NCBI GenBank assembly: GCA_035716845.1
Contig: DASTJE010000133.1
Coordinates: forward strand, 1-8,358
DNA from: CADEEN01 sp035716845
Lineage (GTDB): Bacteria > Pseudomonadota > Gammaproteobacteria > Burkholderiales > Burkholderiaceae_C
Length of the DNA stretch: 8,358 nucleotides
Direction of reading: 5' to 3'
Each line of letters begins with the position of its first letter. Position 1 is the stretch's first letter. A program made the position numbers and the translations under genes. The notes beneath the pieces were generated by a model. That model was not told the DNA's origin and searched no databases. It worked only from the letters and a program-made list of their open reading frames with translations. Of this stretch, positions 1 to 5,433 are shown in pieces.

Positions 1-13
1 GCCCCGAAATGCA

Positions 14-44
14 AAGAGCCCGGTCTCGCGACCGGGCTCTTCTT
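14..44. terminator. Probable bidirectional intrinsic terminator
   Basis: A perfect 11-bp stem, AAGAGCCCGGT (14-24) with ACCGGGCTCTT (31-41), encloses a 6-nt loop CTCGCG. On the plus strand the stem is followed by CTTC, and on the minus strand its arm runs into TTTGCATTTC, so both sides are T-rich though neither has a long T run. It lies 25-30 bp past the stop of the minus-strand small gene (70-231), and could also end a plus-strand gene to the left of the window. Confidence 0.85.
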
Positions 45-69
45 CATGGTGCTCCCCGCAAAGGGCGGA

Positions 70-231
70 TCAGGCCTCGGGGCTGGAGGCGGCCTGCTGG
101 GCCAGCAGTCCGTCGGGCGCGATGTCGCGGCCGGCCAGGCCGTTGACCCCACCCAGCATCGCCAGCGTGACGGCGGCGGCGAGGACCAGGGCGGTGGTGC
201 GTTCGATCAGGGTGTTCAGGCGGTTCGTCAT
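70..231 (-). CDS. Small hydrophobic protein of unknown function (53 aa)
   Basis: The reading frame starts at ATG 231-229 and stops at TGA 72-70. A strong Shine-Dalgarno GAAGGAG lies 6 nt before the ATG, which fixes the start. The product begins MTNRLNTLIERTT, has one hydrophobic stretch at about residues 13-29 (ALVLAAAVTLAMLGG), and ends with a short polar tail, GLLAQQAASSPEA. It should be a single-pass inner-membrane or exported miniprotein; the stretch could also be an uncleaved or weak signal peptide, since no clear Ala-X-Ala site follows. I do not recognise a named family and assign no function. Support for its being real: the ribosome site, a terminator shortly downstream, and an upstream region with a plausible promoter and three phased direct repeats. 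It is separated from the upstream permease gene by 157 bp and is probably its own unit. Confidence 0.75.
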   Translation of the reverse strand: MTNRLNTLIERTTALVLAAAVTLAMLGGVNGLAGRDIAPDGLLAQQAASSPEA

Positions 232-273
232 GATGGGCTCCTTCGGTGGGCGGGGTGTGTTGCGATGGAGTGA

Positions 274-302
274 ACTCTAGGCATCGCCTCGACACGACGC
301 CA
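274..302 (-). promoter_or_regulatory. Candidate activator-dependent promoter of the small-protein gene
   Basis: Reading leftwards, a -10-like hexamer TAGAGT (279-274, four of six matches to TATAAT) lies 17 bp from TGGCGT (302-297), which is a poor -35. Transcription would start near 267, giving a leader of about 36 nt that contains the GAAGGAG ribosome site. The poor -35, with the phased repeats ending 8 bp further upstream, suggests a promoter that needs an activator. This is an inference from spacing only. Confidence 0.4.
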
Positions 303-310
303 CGCCGGGG

Positions 311-363
311 CGACGAAGCGCCGCCTGGCGCGGACGAAACGCAGCGGCGCAGGACGAACCGCA
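311..363 (-). repeat. Three phased TTCGTC-core direct repeats (candidate activator site)
   Basis: Read on the minus strand, the repeats are TGCGGTTCGTCC (363-352), TGCGTTTCGTCC (343-332) and GGCGCTTCGTCG (322-311). The first two agree at 11 of 12 positions and all three share GCG-N-TTCGTC. Start-to-start distances are 20 and 21 bp, about two helical turns, so all sites face the same side of the DNA. LytTR-family response regulators are known to bind paired ~9-bp direct repeats with 12-13 bp between them, which is close to the arrangement here. The array lies just upstream of the candidate -35 of the small-protein gene. The regulator identity is inferred. Confidence 0.6.
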
Positions 364-388
364 TGCGCGCCGGCGCGCGCACCCTCGC

Positions 389-2947
389 CTACTCGCTGGT
401 GGCGCGCCGCAAGGTGTCCACCACGGGCCGCGTCAGCACCTCGCGCAGGCCCCACCAGCCCGCCGCCAGCGCCAGCGCGGCCCCGGCCAGGGCTCCGGCC
501 AGCGGCACCCAGGGTGCGGCCGTCCACTGGAACTCGAAGGCGAAGCGCGCCAGCGCCCACCCCACCGCGATCGCCGCCAGCGAGGCCAGCAAGCCCGCGA
601 GCGCGCCGATGCCGGCCAGCTCGGCGCGCTGCACGTGCGCCAGCAGCGCGCGGCCCGCGCCCAGCGCGCGCATCACCGCGAACTCGCGCGCACGCGCCTC
701 GCGGGTGGCACTGACCGCGGCGAACAGCACGACGAGCCCCGCGGCCAGCGTGAAGGCGAACAGGAACTCGACCGCACGGATCACCTGTCCCAGCACGCGC
801 TGCACCTGGTCGATCTGCGCCGAGACGTCCACGTTGGTGATGTTCGGGAAGTCGCGCGACAGCGCGCTGTCGAAACCGGGCTGCTCGGGCGCGCGGAACG
901 CGCTGATGTACGTCGCCGGCAGATCGGGCATCGCCGCGACCGGGAACATGACGAAGAAGTTCACCCGCATCGACCCCCAGTCGACCTTGCGCAGGCTGGT
1001 GATGCGCGCCTGCACCGTGCGGCCGGCCACGTCGAAGGCGATGCGGTCGCCGAGCCTGAGCCCGAGTTCCTTGGCCAGGCCCTCCTCGACGCTGGCCGCG
1101 CCGGGCTCGTCGGGCGTCCAGCGTCCGGCCGACACCGTGTTGTGGCCCGGCAGCACCGCCGCATGGCTGAGATTGAACTCGCGTTCGACCAGGCGCTGCG
1201 CGCGCTCGGTGGCGAACTGCTCGGGCGCCGCCGTGCGGCCGTTGATCGCCACCAGGCGGCCGCGGATCATCGGGTACCAGTCGTAGCGCTGCACGCCGGC
1301 GCGTGCCAGCGCGGCACGGAACGGCTCGGCCTGCTCGGGCTGGACGTTGATGACGAAACGATTGGGTGCGTCCGCGGGCGTGGCGGCGCGCCAGCTCGCG
1401 ATCAGGTCGGTGCGCAGCAGCACCAGCAGCACCAGCGCCAGCAGCCCCACGGCCAGCGCCGAAATCTGCAGCACCGCATAGGCCGGGCGGGCCGCGATCT
1501 GGCGCGTGGCCAGCACCAGCCAGCGCGACGCCCCCGCTCCGGGCAACGCGCGCTTGAGCGCCGCCACCGCCAGCCAGGCCAGGCCGGCGAACAGCGCGAC
1601 CGCCGCCGCGAAGCCGCCGACCGCGATCAGCCCCATCTTGAGGTCGGAGGCCACGGCCAGCAGCAGCGCCGCAAAGCCCAGCACGCCGGCGGCCAGCACC
1701 AGCAACGAGGCCGCCTTGAGCGAACCCATGTCGCGCCGGATCACGCGCAGCGGCGGCACGCTGGCGAGCTGCAACACCGGCGGCAGGCCGAAGGCCAGCA
1801 GCAGCGTGAGGCCGACGCCGGCACCGAACAGCGCGGGCCAGGGGCCCGCCGGCGGCAGGTCGGCCTGCACCAGGCCCGCGAGCAACCAGACGAAGACATG
1901 GTGCACCGCGTAGCCGATGGCCACCCCGAATGCGCTGGCCGCGGCACCGACGGCGGCGAACTCGAGTCCGAAGGACCACGCGATCGAGCGCTGCGACAGC
2001 CCCAGCACGCGCAGCATCGCGCAGTCGTCGAGGTGGCGCTCGGCGAAGTCGCGCGCGGTGATGGCCACCGCCACCGCGGCCAGCAGCGCCGCCAGCAGCG
2101 CCACCAGGTTGAGGAACTTCTCCGCGCGCGCCAGCGTCTGGCGCATTTCCGGGCGGCCGGACTCCATCGATTCGACGCGCACGCCGCGCCACGCTTCGCG
2201 CGCGATCGCCTCCTCGGCCCAGCGCACGTAGGCCCAGACCTCGGCATCGCGGCCGACCGGCGAGGCCACCGCGAGCCGGTAGTTCACCCGGCTGGCCGGC
2301 TGCACCAGGCCGGTGGCCGCGAGGTCGGCCTGCCCGAGCATCACGCGCGGCGCGAAACTCAGGAAGCCGGCACCGCGGTCGGGCTCCACCGCGATCAGGC
2401 GCGCGATGCGCAGCGCACTGTCGCCCAGCAGCAGTGTGTCGCCCACCTGCAGCTGCAAGGCCTCCAGCAGCGACGCGTCGACCCAGGCCTGGCCCGGCGG
2501 CGGCGCGCCGGCGGCGTCGCGCTCCGGTGCACCCGGCGCATCGCGCAGCCGCAATCGCCCGCGCAGCGGGTAGGCATCGCTCACCGCCTTGACCGCCACC
2601 AGGCGCGTGGCGCCGCCGCGCGCCTCGGGCGCGCGCGCCATGCTCGGGAAAGTGGCGCTGGTGGCCACCGCGAGGCCGCGCCGCCGCGCCTCGTCCACCA
2701 GGGCCTGCGGCGTGGGCTGGTCGCTCGCCACCAGTGCGTCGCCGCCCAGCAGCTGCCGCGCGTCGCGGGCCAGCCCGCGCTCGAGCCGGTCGGCGAAGAA
2801 GCCCACCGCCGCCAGCGCCGCCACCGCCAGCGTCACGGCCACCAGCAGCAGGCGCAACTCGCCCGCGCGCAGGTCGCGCCCGAGCTGGCGCGCCGCGAGG
2901 ACCCAGGGTCGGGGGGTGTGCACGGTGCCCGCCGTTCGTTCGCTCAT
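389..2947 (-). CDS. FtsX/MacB-type ABC transporter permease, YbbP family
   Basis: An 852-residue inner-membrane protein with the YbbP layout of ten predicted membrane segments. The first is at 31-52, followed by a periplasmic domain to about 277. A first FtsX core has segments near 279-299, 326-361 and 372-392, with a two-segment linker at 413-433 and 439-464. A seventh segment at 489-511 is followed by a second periplasmic domain (about 512-724), then a second FtsX core at 725-746, 773-800 and 812-834. The cytoplasmic turn ARAREFAVMRALGAGR (751-766) is typical of FtsX cores; RHLDDCAMLRVLGLS (304-318) is its counterpart in the first. Length matches the family (E. coli YbbP is about 800 residues). 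Family members work with a LolD-like ATPase (YbbA) and are thought to move hydrophobic molecules or proteins out of the inner membrane. No ATPase gene adjoins it here. The start is supported by TAAGGTGACCGC directly before the ATG, readable as a weak Shine-Dalgarno or as a leaderless -10. Confidence 0.9.
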   Translation of the reverse strand: MSERTAGTVHTPRPWVLAARQLGRDLRAGELRLLLVAVTLAVAALAAVGFFADRLERGLARDARQLLGGDALVASDQPTPQALVDEARRRGLAVATSATFPSMARAPEARGGATRLVAVKAVSDAYPLRGRLRLRDAPGAPERDAAGAPPPGQAWVDASLLEALQLQVGDTLLLGDSALRIARLIAVEPDRGAGFLSFAPRVMLGQADLAATGLVQPASRVNYRLAVASPVGRDAEVWAYVRWAEEAIAREAWRGVRVESMESGRPEMRQTLARAEKFLNLVALLAALLAAVAVAITARDFAERHLDDCAMLRVLGLSQRSIAWSFGLEFAAVGAAASAFGVAIGYAVHHVFVWLLAGLVQADLPPAGPWPALFGAGVGLTLLLAFGLPPVLQLASVPPLRVIRRDMGSLKAASLLVLAAGVLGFAALLLAVASDLKMGLIAVGGFAAAVALFAGLAWLAVAALKRALPGAGASRWLVLATRQIAARPAYAVLQISALAVGLLALVLLVLLRTDLIASWRAATPADAPNRFVINVQPEQAEPFRAALARAGVQRYDWYPMIRGRLVAINGRTAAPEQFATERAQRLVEREFNLSHAAVLPGHNTVSAGRWTPDEPGAASVEEGLAKELGLRLGDRIAFDVAGRTVQARITSLRKVDWGSMRVNFFVMFPVAAMPDLPATYISAFRAPEQPGFDSALSRDFPNITNVDVSAQIDQVQRVLGQVIRAVEFLFAFTLAAGLVVLFAAVSATREARAREFAVMRALGAGRALLAHVQRAELAGIGALAGLLASLAAIAVGWALARFAFEFQWTAAPWVPLAGALAGAALALAAGWWGLREVLTRPVVDTLRRATSE

Positions 2948-2959
2948 GCGGTCACCTTA
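2948..2959 (-). promoter_or_regulatory. Leaderless-type -10 (or Shine-Dalgarno) before the permease gene
   Basis: On the minus strand, TAAGGT (2959-2954) is followed by exactly six bases, GACCGC, and then ATG. This fits the TANNNT-N6-ATG pattern in which transcription begins at the start codon. The same bases contain AAGGTGA, a moderate ribosome-binding site, so sequence alone does not decide between the two readings. No good -35 was found. Confidence 0.35.
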
Positions 2960-2999
2960 CACGAGCGTTGCCGGTGTGGCTGCCACGTGGGCAATCGCG

Positions 3000-3029
3000 C
3001 GAACAGGGAGGGCCGCGCCCGGCTGTTCG
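3000..3029. promoter_or_regulatory. Dyad in the divergent intergenic region
   Basis: CGAACAG (3000-3006) and CTGTTCG (3023-3029) form a perfect 7-bp inverted repeat. Nested inside is GGGC (3010-3013) with GCCC (3017-3020). It lies between the divergent permease and outer-membrane genes, just upstream of where the plus-strand -35 would be. It may be an operator or a cruciform-prone site; no regulator is suggested by the sequence. Confidence 0.35.
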
Positions 3030-3054
3030 GCGCCTGCGGGCCAGCGCTGGCGGC

Positions 3055-3086
3055 GACAATGGCCCCACCGTACGACCCCGAGGAGG
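3055..3086 (+). promoter_or_regulatory. Candidate -10 and ribosome-binding site of the outer-membrane gene
   Basis: GACAAT (3055-3060) is a plausible -10 element; the matching -35 position is poor. AGGAGG (3081-3086) is a consensus Shine-Dalgarno 8 bp before ATG 3095. The ribosome site is convincing and decides the start, while the promoter is tentative. Confidence 0.5.
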
Positions 3087-3094
3087 ATCGCCCC

Positions 3095-3799
3095 ATGATC
3101 AAACCCCTGACCCGCTGCGCCGCGCTGCTGCTGGCCCTGCTCCCGCCGGCCGCGCTGGCCGGCCGCCCGTTGCAGACCGAAGACGCCGGCGTGCTCGACC
3201 GCGGCGCCTGCGAAGTGGAAGGCTTCCACGCCCACGCCTCGGCCGGCGGCGCCTCGGCGCTCGAGAACAGCCTGCAGCTGGGTTGCGGCATCGGCCTGGA
3301 CAGCCAGGTCGCGCTGGCCGCCTCCACCGCACGTGCCGGCGGCGACCGCGAGCGCGGCCTGGCCCTGGGTGGCAAGACGGGCCTGTGGAAGGCCGCGGGC
3401 GACGACGCCCCGGCGCTGACGCTCGCCTGGGGCCTGGCCTGGGCGCGCGCCGACGGCGCGCCGCGCCGCCACGCCGCCACCGAGCTGCGCCTGGTCTACA
3501 GCGCGCCGGCCTTCGCCGGCACCGTCTGGCACGCCAACCTCGGCCATGCGCGCGACGAGATCGCCCGGCAGCGCAGCACGACCTGGGCCCTGGCGCTGGA
3601 GCACGAGGGCTTCGATCTCGGCGTGAACCTGGCCCCGATGGCCGAGATCGTCGGCGACGACCGGCAAGCGCCGCTGTGGAACCTGGGCCTGCGCGCCACG
3701 CTGCAGCCCGAGCGCGTCTTCGTCGACGCTTCCTACGGGCGCCAGATCGCCTCCGGCCGGCCGCGCCTGTGGACGCTGGGCTTCAAGATCGCGTTCTGA
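3095..3799 (+). CDS. Putative outer-membrane beta-barrel protein
   Basis: A 234-residue exported protein. Residues 1-22 form a classical signal peptide (MIKPLTRC, hydrophobic AALLLALLPPAALA, cleavage after ALA). The mature protein begins GRPLQTEDAGVLDRGACEVEG, an opening I associate with Burkholderiales outer-membrane proteins of the 'transporter'/MetA-pathway (phenol degradation) type. The rest alternates polar and hydrophobic residues in short strands rich in aromatic and charged positions. The chain ends FKIAF, and a terminal phenylalanine is the usual Bam-recognition feature of barrels. Two cysteines (39 and 64) could form a disulfide. The start is set by AGGAGG 8 bp upstream, although the frame stays open far upstream because of the GC bias. 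It is transcribed divergently from the YbbP-like permease, and a shared envelope role is possible but unproven. The exact substrate cannot be told. Confidence 0.75.
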   Translation: MIKPLTRCAALLLALLPPAALAGRPLQTEDAGVLDRGACEVEGFHAHASAGGASALENSLQLGCGIGLDSQVALAASTARAGGDRERGLALGGKTGLWKAAGDDAPALTLAWGLAWARADGAPRRHAATELRLVYSAPAFAGTVWHANLGHARDEIARQRSTTWALALEHEGFDLGVNLAPMAEIVGDDRQAPLWNLGLRATLQPERVFVDASYGRQIASGRPRLWTLGFKIAF

Positions 3800-3883
3800 G
3801 TGCCCCCAAGGGCCGGGCGTTGCCCGTCCCGGCCCCCCGCGGGGGCGCAAGAACTCTCTGGGGCGGCCCGGCGTCTTCCTGAG
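3799..3883 (+). repeat. GC-rich palindromic repeat element, copy A (intergenic)
   Basis: About 85 bp starting at the last base of the outer-membrane gene's stop codon. It aligns with copy B at 8123-8208 in the same orientation. Identical blocks include GCCCGTCCCGGCCCCCCG (3822-3839 here, 8146-8163 there), GGGGGCGC, TGGGGCGGCCC and GCGTCTTC, and both ends close with TGAG. Nested stem-loops are GGGC-GTT-GCCC (3815-3825) and the palindrome CCCCCGCGGGGG (3834-3845). Outer arms GCCCCC (3802-3807) and GGGGC (3860-3864) can also pair. It resembles a REP-type dispersed element that may protect the 3' end of the upstream mRNA. There is no T run, so it is not a classic terminator. Confidence 0.8.
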
Positions 3884-3927
3884 ACGCGCGAACGCATCGA
3901 ACGCGGCGTGCAAGGCGCTGCAATGCG

Positions 3928-3944
3928 CCCGGCGCCGCGCCGGG
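3928..3944. promoter_or_regulatory. Perfect short hairpin just upstream of the dioxygenase gene
   Basis: CCCGGCG (3928-3934) pairs perfectly with CGCCGGG (3938-3944) around a CCG loop. It is flanked by direct repeats CAATGCG at 3921-3927 and 3948-3954. It occupies the position of the spacer upstream of the candidate -10 (3946-3951). It could be an operator, or a weak terminator for the gene before it (only TTCC follows). Confidence 0.35.
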
Positions 3945-3945
3945 T

Positions 3946-3951
3946 TCCAAT
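3946..3951 (+). promoter_or_regulatory. Leaderless-type -10 of the dioxygenase gene
   Basis: TCCAAT is followed by six bases and then ATG 3958. No Shine-Dalgarno is visible before the ATG (TGCGGTC). The spacing places the transcription start at or next to the start codon, as for leaderless mRNAs. No convincing -35 was seen. Confidence 0.4.
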
Positions 3952-3957
3952 GCGGTC

Positions 3958-4815
3958 ATGGACGCCCCGCCCCGCCTGCCCGCGCTCTTCGTCTCCCACG
4001 GCTCGCCGATGATCGCGCTCGAACCGGGCGCTGCAGGGCGGTTCCTGCAGCGCCTGGGCCCGGCGCTCGACGCCACGTTCGGCCGACCGCGCGCGGTCGT
4101 CGCGCTGTCGGCCCACACGCTGACGCGGCGCCCCGTGCTGCTGGCGGCCGCGCGCCACGAGACGGTGCACGACTTCGGCCGCTTCGACGAGCGCCTGTTC
4201 GACCTGCGCTACGACGCCCCGGGCGCGCCGGCCCTGGCCCCGCGTGTGGCCGCGCTGCTGGGTGCCGCCGGGCTCGACGCCGAAGTCGCCGACGCCGGCG
4301 GGCTCGACCATGGCCTGTGGACCGCGCTGATGTACCTGTGGCCGGCGGCCGACGTGCCGGTGCTGCCGCTGGGCTGGCACCCGGCCACGCCGCCGGCGCA
4401 GTTGTTCGCCCTGGGCGACGCCCTGGCGCCCTTGGCCGCCGAGGGCGTGCTGGTGCTGGGCAGCGGCAGCATCACGCACAACCTGCAGCGCGTGTTCGAG
4501 CAGGGCCTGCACGACCGCGGCGGCCCGGAGATTGCCGAGAGCGCGGCCTTCCGTGCCTGGATGCGCTCGCACGCCGAGGCGCGCGACTGGGAGGCCCTGT
4601 TCGACTACCGCCGGCGCGCCCCGCACGCGGCGGACATGCACCCCACCGACGAGCACCTGCTGCCGTGGTTCGCGGCCGCGGGCGCCGGCGGGCGCGAGGC
4701 CGTGCCGCAGCGCCTGCATGCGAGCGTGAGCTTCGGCGCGCTGGGCATGGACGCCTACGCCTTCGGGCCTGGCGCCGGCACGCTGGCGGCAGCCCTGGGC
4801 GGCGTGGCCGCCTGA
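3958..4815 (+). CDS. DODA-type (LigB superfamily) class III extradiol ring-cleavage dioxygenase
   Basis: A 285-residue cytosolic protein close in length to E. coli YgiD. Family landmarks occur in order: FVSHGSP (His14), SAHTLT (His53), HDFGRFDERLFDLRYDAPG (71-89), GLDHGLW (His118), GSGSITHNL (His174), HPTDEH (His228) and SFGALGMDAYAFG near the end. Class III extradiol dioxygenases hold one divalent metal, usually iron or zinc, with histidines; by comparison with YgiD/DODA, His14, His53 and His228 are the likely ligands and His118 and His174 active-site residues. These enzymes open the ring of catechol-type substrates such as DOPA; the natural substrate here is unknown. One oddity is that SAHTLT replaces the usual SAHW. 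The gene lacks a Shine-Dalgarno and appears leaderless. The acetyltransferase gene follows after 17 bp and is probably co-transcribed. Confidence 0.9.
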   Translation: MDAPPRLPALFVSHGSPMIALEPGAAGRFLQRLGPALDATFGRPRAVVALSAHTLTRRPVLLAAARHETVHDFGRFDERLFDLRYDAPGAPALAPRVAALLGAAGLDAEVADAGGLDHGLWTALMYLWPAADVPVLPLGWHPATPPAQLFALGDALAPLAAEGVLVLGSGSITHNLQRVFEQGLHDRGGPEIAESAAFRAWMRSHAEARDWEALFDYRRRAPHAADMHPTDEHLLPWFAAAGAGGREAVPQRLHASVSFGALGMDAYAFGPGAGTLAAALGGVAA

Positions 4816-4819
4816 CCGT

Positions 4820-4825
4820 TACGCT
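4820..4825 (+). promoter_or_regulatory. Leaderless-type -10 of the acetyltransferase gene
   Basis: TACGCT fits TANNNT and lies seven bases before ATG 4833, in a spot with no Shine-Dalgarno. It suggests an extra internal start within the dioxygenase-acetyltransferase pair. With only three matches to TATAAT this is tentative. Confidence 0.3.
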
Positions 4826-4832
4826 TCGGGCG

Positions 4833-5417
4833 ATGCGCTCGCCCCTGCCCCCCCTCGCCACCGCGCGGCTGCACCTGCGCCCCACCGACGCGGCGCTCGC
4901 GCCCGCCGTGGCCGACTACCTGCAGCGCAACCGCGCGGCGCATGCGCCGTGGAACCCGCCGATGCCCGAGGCCCTGTTCACGCCCGCGGGCCAGGTCGAG
5001 CGCCTGACCTCGGCCATGCTCGGTGAGGTGGCCGGCACGCAGGCGGGCTGGTTCCTGACGCTGGCCACCGCCCCCGACGCGGTGATCGGGCACCTGCGCC
5101 TGTCTCAGATCGCGCGCGGGCCTTTCTGCAGCGCCATGCTGGGCTACGCGATCGACGCCGCGCACGAGGGCCGCGGGCTGATGCGCGAGGCGCTCCAGGC
5201 GGCCCTGGCGCACGCCTTCGGCCCGCTCGGCCTGCACCGCGTGCAGGCCAACGCACGACCCGAGAACACGCGCAGCCTCGCGCTGCTGGCACGGCTGGGC
5301 TTCGTGCGCGAGGGTCTGGCGCGCGACTACCTGTTCATCGACGGCGCGTGGCGCGATCACGTGCTGACCGCGTGCCTGAACCCGCACTGGCCCGCCGATC
5401 GCCTGCCACCGGCCTGA
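4833..5417 (+). CDS. RimJ-like GNAT family N-acetyltransferase
   Basis: A 194-residue cytosolic enzyme expected to transfer acetyl from acetyl-CoA to an amino group. The fold is visible in order: the opening strand TARLHLRPTDA (10-20), then the motif A region LGYAIDAAHEGRGLMREAL, whose EGRG is the pyrophosphate-binding R/Q-x-x-G-x-G/A loop. The motif B region is NARPENTRSLALLARLGFVREG, with the asparagine and LLxRLGF typical of the RimJ/RimL branch. The end, DYLFIDGAWRDHVLTACLNPHW, closely resembles E. coli RimJ as I remember it, and the length is the same. RimJ acetylates the N-terminus of ribosomal protein S5, but many RimJ-like proteins in this order have other or unknown substrates, so no symbol is assigned. 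The start is 17 bp after the dioxygenase stop, with no Shine-Dalgarno. The gene is convergent with the next one, 16 bp away, without a clear terminator. Confidence 0.85.
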   Translation: MRSPLPPLATARLHLRPTDAALAPAVADYLQRNRAAHAPWNPPMPEALFTPAGQVERLTSAMLGEVAGTQAGWFLTLATAPDAVIGHLRLSQIARGPFCSAMLGYAIDAAHEGRGLMREALQAALAHAFGPLGLHRVQANARPENTRSLALLARLGFVREGLARDYLFIDGAWRDHVLTACLNPHWPADRLPPA

Positions 5418-5433
5418 CGGCCGTGCGCTCCGC

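Noticed and set aside
262..285. CGATG...CATCG with inner GAGT-GA-ACTC as a MerR-like operator at the small-gene promoter
   Set aside because: The outer and inner palindromes have different centres, so they do not form one coherent dyad, and no regulator gene is nearby.
228..2192. Alternative minus-strand frame of 654 codons overlapping the permease gene
   Set aside because: Low-complexity Arg/Ala/Gly sequence out of frame with the well-supported permease.
635..3094. Very long plus-strand open frame antisense to the permease gene, continuous with the outer-membrane gene
   Set aside because: It is an open antisense frame produced by GC bias, rich in Arg, His and Gln with no recognisable domains. 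The real gene starts at 3095, marked by AGGAGG and a signal peptide.
3799..3883. Copy A of the repeat as a classic rho-independent terminator of the outer-membrane gene
   Set aside because: The stems are strong but there is no T run after them on either strand. It is better described as a REP-like element, which may still affect mRNA ends.
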